Assembly: GCA_910588285.1 (NCBI GenBank)
Contig: CAJUQB010000009.1
Coordinates: forward strand, 1 to 64,000
Direction of reading: 5' to 3'
Origin: an uncultured Lachnospiraceae bacterium
GTDB taxonomy: Bacteria; Bacillota; Clostridia; Lachnospirales; Lachnospiraceae
DNA length: 64,000 bases
Shown here: positions 16,666 through 24,931 of the stretch, in pieces
Numbering within the stretch: the first letter of the stretch is position 1
Layout: every line of letters begins with the position of its first letter
Position numbers and translations under genes: made by a program
The notes under the pieces: model-generated
The model's database searches: none
What the model saw: only the letters and a program-made list of their open reading frames with translations
Told to the model about the DNA's origin: nothing

Positions 16666-17988
16666 CTATTTTCTCCCAACCAAAGCATCATCCAGCGCTT
16701 TTCCGGCTGCCTCGCGGTATTTATCATCTGCTGCTTTCACCCGTGCCGGGCTAAAGCTCAGAATCATGATCAGGGAAACAACCCCAACTACTCCGCACAC
16801 TATAAACACGCCCTGATATCCCATGGGTGAAAACAAAAGCCGCGCAATAATCATAGGCCCTATGGACTGGATAATATTTGCAATTGGGTTTACCACGCCA
16901 AAGACACTGGGGAAGTCCTCCCGTCTCCAATATTGGGCTGCAATGGATACCATGTAATTGGAAGCCGCTCCCATAAACAGCGACAGGCACAGCAATGCCG
17001 CAAGGGCTGACGCTCCATTGGGAATTGCTCCCAGAACTCCGGCAGTTATCATAATGACTGTTGCGATAGACACCGACTGCTTCGTTCCGAGCCTTGTATC
17101 CAGAAGGCCCAGCACATAGCTTCCAATACATCCAAAGATGCACACAAGCAACATAATTGCCGAAAAAGGCAGGGGCATTCCGGAAGCCTCAATGATTGCA
17201 GATGTCTGGGTCATGGCTCCCACAGAAAACATCAGCAAAAAACCTAACGGTATTGTACCAAGCCAAAAATCTGCACAGCCAAAGGTATGTCCCAACTTCC
17301 ACACTGTGGTCTTTTTGTTCTCAATCTCCTGCTCCATCATCGCTTTTGCAATCTCAGGAGTAAGGCTCTTGTCATTATCACGGTACGCGCCACACTGCTC
17401 CGGATAATCCTTAACAAAGACCAATCCGATCAGCCAGCCGATAAATGCCACAATAATGAACGGCAGAAATCCGCTTACCACATTGGGCTGTCCATCTGCA
17501 AAGACCCGGGCCGCAAAGGGACCGATCAAAGCATTTCCCACCGGGAATGCCAGGGTTGCAATTCCCATCACGGTTCCCTTTCTCCTCGGAAACCACTGTC
17601 CAATCAAAATACCAATGGCAAATGTAGCATATACCGTTACACTGACAATCTCAAGGCCATAACATACCTGCCATAATAGGGGATTGGCCGGTGAGATCAT
17701 CATCACAGCTACGCCCAGGAGCAATGCCGCCGCCCCCAGAATTGCCCCAAATGCCTTTGTACTTTTCATTCTTCCAATATAACTGGATAAAACCAGCTGA
17801 ATGATAACCCCTACAATGGTACACCCCGTAAAAATCATGGAAATTTTCTGGGCGCCGCCATACATGTCTGCCAAAATGTTTAAAGGATAATTTGTGTATG
17901 CAGTCATTGCAATATATGCAATAAACTGATACACCAGCAGCATCCATCCCCGAAATCCAAAATTCACGCTTTTCTTTTGTTGCGTCAT
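16666..17988 (-). CDS. MFS transporter (OFA-like)
   Basis: 440 residues with 12 predicted membrane helices and the MFS motif between helices 2 and 3 and again as GQWFPRRKGTVMGIA, a sequence typical of the oxalate/formate antiporter-like (OFA) group. It moves a small, probably anionic, organic solute. It lies 49 nt downstream of the flavoprotein gene and is very likely co-transcribed with it, so its substrate may be substrate or product of that reductase. The final helix is followed by a charged cytoplasmic tail. Confidence 0.9.
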   Translation of the reverse strand: MTQQKKSVNFGFRGWMLLVYQFIAYIAMTAYTNYPLNILADMYGGAQKISMIFTGCTIVGVIIQLVLSSYIGRMKSTKAFGAILGAAALLLGVAVMMISPANPLLWQVCYGLEIVSVTVYATFAIGILIGQWFPRRKGTVMGIATLAFPVGNALIGPFAARVFADGQPNVVSGFLPFIIVAFIGWLIGLVFVKDYPEQCGAYRDNDKSLTPEIAKAMMEQEIENKKTTVWKLGHTFGCADFWLGTIPLGFLLMFSVGAMTQTSAIIEASGMPLPFSAIMLLVCIFGCIGSYVLGLLDTRLGTKQSVSIATVIMITAGVLGAIPNGASALAALLCLSLFMGAASNYMVSIAAQYWRREDFPSVFGVVNPIANIIQSIGPMIIARLLFSPMGYQGVFIVCGVVGVVSLIMILSFSPARVKAADDKYREAAGKALDDALVGRK

Positions 17989-18037
17989 AAAAACCTCCTC
18001 ATTTTTCCATAAAATACATTTTACTCAACCTTCAAAA

Positions 18038-18973
18038 TCAGTCCTCACACTCCGGCAGCAGCTCCGGCAGTGCAACGGCCCGCTCATAGGCCGCATATTT
18101 CTTCACCCGCTCCTGAATCTTCTCTTTTCCCTCCGCAGCCTTTTTATGGCCTTTACGGATATTGTCGTCATGGAGCCGCTTTCCCCAGATAGACCACCGG
18201 TTTCTGGCAATAGCCTCCTCCGTAAACTCCACCTGCAGTTCATCCTCTGCCATACAGAGCTTTGCCTTGGTCAGGCACTGGGGGCAGTAAACCCCGTCGG
18301 CACGAACCTCCAGCAGATTCCCGTGACAGTCAGGGCATATGCCCGGCGTTCCGGCGTAGGGAAGCCTTTCCCCTTTTTCCCTGGCCAGCAGCGCTGCTGC
18401 CACATGTTCCCCAAGCTGACGCATCCGGGCCAGCACGTCGTCCTCCAGAAGCACCGCTCCCTTTGACGGCATGAAATCAAAATGCACTGCATCCACCAGA
18501 GCCTCATAGGAGCCCGCCAGCTCCATGGCAATCATTTTGCATACATTCAGTGTAAAATTTGTCCAATCAGTGCCGCCAATGGAAAATGCCGCGCCGATTT
18601 TATTCTCCTTTTCCACCACATCCCGGTAGTTACCGCTGGCATGCATCTTATTGAGCAGCTTAATCAACTGCCCTGTAGGAAGCAGGTTATAGGCCGGGCT
18701 GGATACAATAAGAGCGTCCGCCTCCCGCATCAGCTGCTCAATAAAATAAAAATGGTCGCTGCCATTTTTGTGGATGCACCGAAAATCCCAGTTTCCTTTC
18801 AGGTGATTCACCATGCAGGATTCACATCCGACACAGGTGTTGATCACAGTATCCTGCACCCGCACCAGTTGGCACTGGGCGCCGCTGGCCTCCTCAATGG
18901 CCATAAATGCCTCCTTCATCATGATTTCCGTGTTCCCATTTGGTCTTCCGGAACAAAGTCCTAATACTTTCAT
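18038..18973 (-). CDS. Flavodoxin-fold NAD(P)H-dependent reductase with zinc-ribbon tail
   Basis: 311 residues. The N-terminal 190 or so form a flavodoxin-like FMN reductase: GLCSGRPNGNTEIMMKEAF binds FMN phosphate and CVGCESCM gives the cysteine cluster seen in iron-sulfur flavoproteins. The C-terminal third is unusual: a CPDC...CPQC zinc-ribbon-like element near residues 214-236 and a basic tail. A promoter lies upstream, and MFS and LysR genes flank it on the same strand. Such clusters often reduce quinones, nitro compounds or unsaturated acids in gut Clostridia, but the substrate here is unknown. Confidence 0.82.
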   Translation of the reverse strand: MKVLGLCSGRPNGNTEIMMKEAFMAIEEASGAQCQLVRVQDTVINTCVGCESCMVNHLKGNWDFRCIHKNGSDHFYFIEQLMREADALIVSSPAYNLLPTGQLIKLLNKMHASGNYRDVVEKENKIGAAFSIGGTDWTNFTLNVCKMIAMELAGSYEALVDAVHFDFMPSKGAVLLEDDVLARMRQLGEHVAAALLAREKGERLPYAGTPGICPDCHGNLLEVRADGVYCPQCLTKAKLCMAEDELQVEFTEEAIARNRWSIWGKRLHDDNIRKGHKKAAEGKEKIQERVKKYAAYERAVALPELLPECED

Positions 18974-19039
18974 CTACTGCCTCCTCCTGATTATTTCTTC
19001 AATGTTTCTAACAACATCTCCCTGTTTCTCAATATCTCC

Positions 19040-19068
19040 ATTATATTTGCCTCTGCTTGATCTGTAAA
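19040..19068 (-). promoter_or_regulatory. Promoter of flavoprotein-MFS operon
   Basis: Minus strand: TTTACA (19,068-19,063), 17 bp, TATAAT (19,045-19,040). Predicted start near 19,033, about 60 nt before the flavoprotein ATG. Confidence 0.75.
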
Positions 19069-19090
19069 ACATAAAAAATGTCTGCTCTTT

Positions 19091-19106
19091 ACACCCTTTT
19101 GGGTGT
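19091..19106. promoter_or_regulatory. Perfect inverted repeat upstream of flavoprotein promoter
   Basis: ACACCC-TTTT-GGGTGT, centred about 30 bp upstream of the -35. The position fits an activator site. The adjacent LysR gene is a candidate regulator, but the sequence does not show the usual T-N11-A core. Confidence 0.45.
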
Positions 19107-19112
19107 AATAAG

Positions 19113-19157
19113 AAAAGGGCACCGTCAAAGCAATGATTGTTTTGACAGCACCCTTTT
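19113..19157 (-). terminator. Terminator of the LysR gene
   Basis: Stem between 19,113-19,129 and 19,141-19,157. The mismatches on the plus strand become G-U pairs in the minus-strand RNA (AAAAGGGTGCTGTCAAA with TTTGACGGTGCCCTTTT), so the hairpin is specific to the minus-strand transcript. Confidence 0.75.
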
Positions 19158-19183
19158 TCAGTGCAAAATCCATCCCCCATACC

Positions 19184-20077
19184 TTAATTCCTGTTTTTCA
19201 GCAATTCTGCCAGGAAAGGGGCCAGACGATCCTTTTGATTCTTCCGATAAGTCACGGAGAATTGAGTCGAAATCTTACGTGGGTTATCCTCCAAGGGAAC
19301 CACCATCAGGCGGCCAGCAGGATTGCGAAAAAACTCCGCATATATGATAGAAATCCCCGTTCCGGCATACAGCGCCATTTCCATGCTTCCCACGTCATCG
19401 AAATACTCTATATGCCTGGGCATAAAGCCACACATGGAGCAATACTTCAAGGTATTATGCTCCGCGTGCCAGGAAAAATTACTGGACAAGATATAAAAGG
19501 TGGTGTTAGCCAGCTCCTTTGCCGTGACCCCCTCCCGGTAGAGTGGATGGCTCCTGGCGATCACGATGGACGGCCAGAGCTCCAGGAAGGGCTGCTCCTC
19601 AAAATCGTCAGATAATCCGGTATTCTCATCCTCCAGGGAAATAATGCAGTCCAGCTGGCCTGACACCAGCTTCTGGTACAGCCCCCGGTAGGAATCACTG
19701 CTGACTGTAAAATGCTGGTTGGGCTGCTGTTCGCTTAAAACACTGATTGTCTCCGCCAGCCGATCCTGGATTGTGCTGATGGCAAGGGCTCCAACCCGCA
19801 CAGTCCGGCCAATCCCTTGTGTTGCACATCTGGCTCTCCACAGGGCTTCCTCCTGCTCCTGCAGCATCCGGCCCCAGAAGTCATGGAGAATTTGACCCGC
19901 CTCCGTTAAGCAGAGACTGCCGGATTGGCGCTCAAAGAGTTGGCATCCTACTTCTTCCTCCAGGCGCTTTACCTGCTTGCTTACTACCTGTTGGACTACA
20001 TATAGGCTTTGGGCTGCTTTGGTGTAGCTCATTTGGTTTGATACTTCTACAAAGTAGCGGATTTGTGTAATCGTCAT
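19184..20077 (-). CDS. LysR-family transcriptional regulator
   Basis: 297 residues, standard LysR length. The N-terminal winged helix (MTITQIRYFVEVSNQMSYTK, then AAQSLYVVQQVVSKQVKRLE) is followed by a periplasmic-binding-like effector domain. It has its own terminator and lies upstream of the flavoprotein and MFS genes in the same direction rather than divergently, so control of that operon is plausible but not shown by the layout alone. Confidence 0.92.
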   Translation of the reverse strand: MTITQIRYFVEVSNQMSYTKAAQSLYVVQQVVSKQVKRLEEEVGCQLFERQSGSLCLTEAGQILHDFWGRMLQEQEEALWRARCATQGIGRTVRVGALAISTIQDRLAETISVLSEQQPNQHFTVSSDSYRGLYQKLVSGQLDCIISLEDENTGLSDDFEEQPFLELWPSIVIARSHPLYREGVTAKELANTTFYILSSNFSWHAEHNTLKYCSMCGFMPRHIEYFDDVGSMEMALYAGTGISIIYAEFFRNPAGRLMVVPLEDNPRKISTQFSVTYRKNQKDRLAPFLAELLKNRN

Positions 20078-20158
20078 GAGAGGAACCTCCTTGGATTCGA
20101 GCAGAGAGGAAGCGTTTGATTAAGACGGCCTGGGATTTTCCAATCTATCCATCTCATG

Positions 20159-21916
20159 CTATGAGTCAAACTGACTCCGATACAGCTTCGCGTAATAACC
20201 GTTTCTGTCCAGCAGCTGATGATGGCTGCCCTGCTCCAGTATCTTCCCGCCCTGCATATACAGAATCACATCTGCCGACTGGATGGTTGACAGGCGGTGG
20301 GCCACAATAAAGCTGGTGCGTCCCTGCATCATGGCGGCGAAGGCATTCTGAATCTTCATCTCGGTCCGGGTGTCAATGGATGATGTGGCCTCGTCCAGGA
20401 TCAGCATGGGGGGCAGGCACAGCATAACTCTGGCAATGCACAGCAGCTGCCGCTGGCCGGCAGACAGGCTGCCGCCCTCCTCTCCGATCACCGTATCATA
20501 GCCCTTGGGCAGGCGGCGTATGAAGCTGTGGGCATGGGCCCCCTTAGCGGCAGCAATCATCTCCTCCTCAGTGGCCTCAGGCTTGCCCATCAGCAGGTTC
20601 TCCCGGATGGTAGCATGTTTCAGCCAGGTCTCCTGCAGTACCATGCCATAATTCTCCCGAAGGCTCCCCCGGGTCACTCTGCGGATATCGTGGCCCTCCA
20701 CGGATATGCTGCCCTGGTTCACATCATAGAACCGCATCAGCAGATTGATCAGCGTTGTCTTGCCGCAGCCTGTGGGGCCCACGATGGCTACCCGCTGGCC
20801 GGGCTCCACCTTCAGGTTGAAGTCCTCAATGAGCCTTTGGTCTGCTCTGTAGGAGAAATATACCTGACGTAACTCCACATTTCCGGACACGTCCGCAACC
20901 TCTACGGCATCCGTATCCTCCGGTACCTGTGGCTCCTCCTCGATCAGCTCCAATACCCGCGCCGCGCAGGCCAGGGCGTTCTGCAGCTCTGTCACCACTC
21001 CCGAGATCTCATTGAAGGGCTTGGTGTACTGGTTGGCATAGCTTAAGAAGCAGGACAGCTGCCCCACCGTAATACCTCCCCCAATGGCCACCAGGCTTCC
21101 CACAACACCGACACCAGTATAAACCAGGCCATTGACAAAGCGGGTGGATGGATTGGTAATGGAGGAGAAAAAGGTGGCGCGCAGAGAGAAATGTTCCAGC
21201 TTTTTATTGATCTCATCAAATTGCTCCTGTACCTGTTCCTCCCGGCCGAAGGCCTGCACTACCTTCTGATTGCCGATCATCTCGTCAATGAGGGCCGTCT
21301 GCTCTCCCCTGGCCTCTGACTGCTTCCGGAACATGGTGTAGGTCCGCTTTGCAATAAAGCTGGCCACAAACAGGGATACCGGTGTTATCAGCACCACTAC
21401 CAGGGTAATGCCCACATGGACAGACAGCATAAAGCCCAGGGTGCCCACAATCGTCAGCACACCGGTAAACAGCTGGGTAAAGCCCATCAGCAGGCCGTCC
21501 GCAAACTGATCCACATCTGCCACCACCCGGCTCACCAGATCGCCGTGGGAATGGCCGTCAATGTACTTCAATGGCAATATCTCAATCTTTGCAAAGGCAT
21601 CCCTGCGGATATCGCGCACCACGCCATAGGTGATCTTATTGTTGCACACATTCATCAGCCACTGGGCCAGAGCCGTAATCCCGATGACAATCCCCATGCC
21701 CAATAAAATCGAGCTGATCTTTGCAAAATCTACCTGGCCGGGCCCCAGAATCTGGTCAATGACACGGCCAGTCAAAATGGGGAGATACAATGTGGCAAAT
21801 ACAGTCACCACGGCAAGCAGCAGAGACAAAATCAAAAATGCCCAGTATTTTCGTATATAGAGCAGCACCTTCCTTATGGTAGCCCGCTGCCTTAAGCGCC
21901 CTTCCCTATTTTGCAT
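20159..21916 (-). CDS. ABC exporter, permease-ATPase fusion (second subunit)
   Basis: 585 residues from the ATG at 21,916, overlapping the end of the preceding ABC gene by 11 nt. N-terminal six-helix exporter domain, then an ATPase with Walker A GPTGCGKTT, signature LSAGQRQLL and Walker B MLILDEAT. Its signature LSAGQ and intact catalytic Glu suggest it carries the consensus site of a heterodimer with the upstream partner. Substrate unknown; the family covers drug, lipid and peptide export. Confidence 0.9.
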   Translation of the reverse strand: MQNREGRLRQRATIRKVLLYIRKYWAFLILSLLLAVVTVFATLYLPILTGRVIDQILGPGQVDFAKISSILLGMGIVIGITALAQWLMNVCNNKITYGVVRDIRRDAFAKIEILPLKYIDGHSHGDLVSRVVADVDQFADGLLMGFTQLFTGVLTIVGTLGFMLSVHVGITLVVVLITPVSLFVASFIAKRTYTMFRKQSEARGEQTALIDEMIGNQKVVQAFGREEQVQEQFDEINKKLEHFSLRATFFSSITNPSTRFVNGLVYTGVGVVGSLVAIGGGITVGQLSCFLSYANQYTKPFNEISGVVTELQNALACAARVLELIEEEPQVPEDTDAVEVADVSGNVELRQVYFSYRADQRLIEDFNLKVEPGQRVAIVGPTGCGKTTLINLLMRFYDVNQGSISVEGHDIRRVTRGSLRENYGMVLQETWLKHATIRENLLMGKPEATEEEMIAAAKGAHAHSFIRRLPKGYDTVIGEEGGSLSAGQRQLLCIARVMLCLPPMLILDEATSSIDTRTEMKIQNAFAAMMQGRTSFIVAHRLSTIQSADVILYMQGGKILEQGSHHQLLDRNGYYAKLYRSQFDS

Positions 21917-23651
21917 CCCGAAGCACCTCCTCCCGGTCCTGATACTGTGAATCATAGATTTCCTGATATACCTGACAATTCTTCAATAATTCCAAATGGG
22001 TTCCCATGCCTACCACTGCGCCGTCCTCCAGCACCAGGATCTTATCGGCATTCCGGATGGAGGAGGTGCGCTGGGATACCAGAAATACCACCGGGTTCTC
22101 CTTCAATTCCCCAATGGCCTTCCGCAGCCGGGCGTCCGTGGCATAATCCAGAGCCGAGGCGCTGTCGTCCAGGATCAGGATCTCGGGCTTTTTCACCAGC
22201 GCCCGCGCAATGGTAAGGCGCTGCCTCTGGCCGCCGGAGAAGTTCTTCCCGCCCTGGGTTACCTGCTCCTTGAGGCCATCGGACTTGCCCTCCACCACCT
22301 CTGCGGCCTGTGCCACAGCCAGGGCCTCCCAGAGCTCCTCCTCTGACGCATCCTCCTTGCCCCAGCGAAGATTCTCCTCAATGGTTCCTGAGAACAGCAC
22401 TGCCTTCTGCAGGACAATCCCAACCTTGCTGCGCAGCTCCTTCACCGGATATTCCTTCACATCCCTGCCATGAAACAGCACACGGCCCTGGGTGGCATCG
22501 TAAAACCGCGGAATCAGATGCACCAGAGAGCTCTTTCCAGAGCCGGTTCCTCCGATAATTCCAATGGTCTCCCCCGGATAAGCCGTAAAATGAATGTCCT
22601 CCAGGGTGGCTCCCCCGGCTCCCGGGTAGGTCAGGGATACGTGGCAGAATTCCACCACAGGAGCGTTTTGGGCAGCCGTCTTGCCAAAGCCCTGCTCCTG
22701 TTTCTGGCTGTTCTGCACCTCCAGCACGCTCTGGATCCGGTTGCCGCAGGCCACTGCCTTGGTGACCGTGATAATCAGGTTGGCCAGCTTCACCAGCTCC
22801 ACCAGGATCTGGGACATATAGTTGACCAGCGCCACCACCTGGCCCTGGGTCAGGATCCCGGCGTCCACTCTCACCGCGCCGGTATAGAGCAGCACCATCA
22901 GGGCGCCGTTGATGATGATATAGGTCACCGGATTCATCACGGCCGTAATCCGTCCCACAAAGTTCTGCATATGGGTCAGCTCATAATTGGCCTGTCCAAA
23001 GCTTTCCTCCTCCTGCTTCTCCCGATGGAAGGCCCGCAGCACGCGCACCCCTGCCAGGTTCTCCCTGGTGATGCCAAGGACCCGGTCCAGCCGGCTCTGT
23101 ACCTTTTTATAAAGAGGAATACTCACCAGCATAATGCCAAAGACCACAACAGACAGAAGGGGGATGGTCACAACAAAAATCAGGGCTGCCTTCAGGTCAA
23201 TGGTAAAGGCCATAACCATGGCGCCGAATACAATAAAGGGCGACCGTAGGAACAGGCGCAGCACCAGATTCACCCCGGACTGTACCTGGTTGATATCGCT
23301 GGTCATTCTGGTAATCAGGGTCGCGCTTCCCAGGGTATCCAGCTCCCCAAAGGACAGCCCCTGCACATGGGCAAAGAGGCTGTGGCGCAGCCTTGCGGCA
23401 AAGCCAACTGCCGCCTTGGCGGAAAAATACTGGGCCGTGATGGAGCACACCAGGCCAATCACGCCCAGCGCCACCATAATAAGGCTCATTTTCACAATAT
23501 AGGGCTTATCGCTGCCGGCAATTCCCACATCGATCATGGCTGCCACCACCAACGGAACCAGCAGCTCAAAGGCAGCCTCCAGCATTTTAAATAAGGGCGC
23601 CAGAATTGATTCCTTCCGGTAATCCTTCATATAGACTAATAATTTTCTCAT
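21906..23651 (-). CDS. ABC exporter, permease-ATPase fusion (first subunit)
   Basis: 581 residues from the ATG at 23,651 with AGAGGG before it. Six-helix exporter domain followed by an ATPase with Walker A GGTGSGKSS, signature FSGGQRQRL and Walker B ILILDDSAS. The residue after the Walker B Asp is Asp rather than Glu, and the consensus Glu is missing, as in the degenerate half of heterodimeric exporters such as BmrC/D or TM287/288. It is coupled to the next gene by an 11-nt overlap, so the two very probably form one heterodimer. Confidence 0.9.
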   Translation of the reverse strand: MRKLLVYMKDYRKESILAPLFKMLEAAFELLVPLVVAAMIDVGIAGSDKPYIVKMSLIMVALGVIGLVCSITAQYFSAKAAVGFAARLRHSLFAHVQGLSFGELDTLGSATLITRMTSDINQVQSGVNLVLRLFLRSPFIVFGAMVMAFTIDLKAALIFVVTIPLLSVVVFGIMLVSIPLYKKVQSRLDRVLGITRENLAGVRVLRAFHREKQEEESFGQANYELTHMQNFVGRITAVMNPVTYIIINGALMVLLYTGAVRVDAGILTQGQVVALVNYMSQILVELVKLANLIITVTKAVACGNRIQSVLEVQNSQKQEQGFGKTAAQNAPVVEFCHVSLTYPGAGGATLEDIHFTAYPGETIGIIGGTGSGKSSLVHLIPRFYDATQGRVLFHGRDVKEYPVKELRSKVGIVLQKAVLFSGTIEENLRWGKEDASEEELWEALAVAQAAEVVEGKSDGLKEQVTQGGKNFSGGQRQRLTIARALVKKPEILILDDSASALDYATDARLRKAIGELKENPVVFLVSQRTSSIRNADKILVLEDGAVVGMGTHLELLKNCQVYQEIYDSQYQDREEVLRDAK

Positions 23652-23707
23652 AACATCCCTCTGCAATTTATTTTTAAATAATCGTTACAGGAAACCTCCT
23701 GAATGGC

Positions 23708-23742
23708 AAAAGGGTTTGCGGCCACAGCCCCAAACCCTTTTT
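23708..23742 (-). terminator. Terminator after PrsA-like gene
   Basis: AAAAGGGTTTG (23,708-23,718) pairs with CAAACCCTTTT (23,731-23,741). It lies between the PrsA-like stop and the ABC exporter genes and ends in T4 on the minus strand. Confidence 0.65.
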
Positions 23743-23768
23743 ATACTTCCCCCGAATGCTTTGCCCAA

Positions 23769-24803
23769 CTACTCCTCTGTCTCATCCGCCTCAGCGGTGA
23801 AAAGCCGGTTAAAGACCACCTGCGCCCAGGCCTCCTCCTTCACCGCAAACTGGCTGGCCTCCTTATAGCCATCGCAGACCTCGGTGTAGTGATCCGCCTG
23901 TCTCTGGCTGGCAATGTCTGTCTTCTTCTTATCTGTGGCCTCCTGGTCAAACTCGCTGTCCAGGCGGATCACATAGTAATATTCCTCGGTGGTAATCAGA
24001 TCGGAAACCTCCCCCTCCTTCAGGGCATCTGCCGCAGCGATTACAGCCTCATCCATGGTGCTGTCGTCCCCACCATAGGAATAGGTGGTGCTGTACAGAT
24101 TCTCGTCCAGCTCCTTGGCCCCGTCGAAATCCGTCTTGGCCTTGTCGGCAATCCCCTTCATGGTGGTCTCGAATTCTGCCTTCTGGTCATCGTCATAGTC
24201 CACGGACTTCCCGTCTGCGTCCTTGCCCTTGGCCACGCTGGCCCGGATATAGGTAAAGGTGCGCTGTGCAGCCTCCTCATCCGTCACATTGGTGTCCACC
24301 TCTGCATAGATCGCATCCTGCATCTTCTTCTGGATGGTGTACAGGCGCAGCATCTCCACCACATATTCCTCGGTGGCTCCCAGCAGCTTCACGGCCTTGC
24401 TGCTGTTGGCGCTGATAAATTCTGCCGCCACCTCCTGCATCCTGGCCATCTCCTCCTCTGTAACCGTTACGCCGTAATCCCCCATATGCTTCTCCAGCAG
24501 ATACAAGGTTTCGATGCTGCCAGAAACACTTTTCTTCACGCTCTCTGTCATAGTAAGGACATTGCCATCCTCATCGGCTCCGATCTCGGTACTCCACATC
24601 TCTGTTCCAAAATAAGGGGAATAATTGATATCATACATCGCCTGCTGGTATTTTGCCATAAAATTCATGAATCCCAGGGAGATCTCCTGGTCATCCAGGG
24701 TTGCCCCCACGGCTCCCGCATCTATACTCCCACATCCGGTCAGGGCTGTGGATACCATGATAAGCCCTGCCAGCAAACACCCGGTAATTCTCTTCAATCT
24801 CAT
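23769..24803 (-). CDS. PrsA/SurA-like lipoprotein (peptidyl-prolyl isomerase family)
   Basis: 344 residues with a lipoprotein signal peptide: basic start, hydrophobic core and lipobox STALTGC near residue 24. The middle and C-terminal regions (AAQRTFTYIRASVAKGK, LKEGEVSDLITTEEYYYVIRL) resemble SurA-N and parvulin domains of PrsA-type foldases, which help exported proteins fold at the membrane surface. It is downstream of mfd in the same direction, a common pth-mfd-prsA arrangement in Clostridia. Confidence 0.85.
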   Translation of the reverse strand: MRLKRITGCLLAGLIMVSTALTGCGSIDAGAVGATLDDQEISLGFMNFMAKYQQAMYDINYSPYFGTEMWSTEIGADEDGNVLTMTESVKKSVSGSIETLYLLEKHMGDYGVTVTEEEMARMQEVAAEFISANSSKAVKLLGATEEYVVEMLRLYTIQKKMQDAIYAEVDTNVTDEEAAQRTFTYIRASVAKGKDADGKSVDYDDDQKAEFETTMKGIADKAKTDFDGAKELDENLYSTTYSYGGDDSTMDEAVIAAADALKEGEVSDLITTEEYYYVIRLDSEFDQEATDKKKTDIASQRQADHYTEVCDGYKEASQFAVKEEAWAQVVFNRLFTAEADETEE

Positions 24804-24931
24804 AAGTGCCTCCTACTTTCTTCTTTTTGCAGTAAAATTCTGCAACGCACTATACATTATAGAGCTTTTTTTCTGCTGCCGCAAGTAGTTTCGCAATTGT
24901 TTCATAATTTTTTCACCGATTTTGTTACAGT

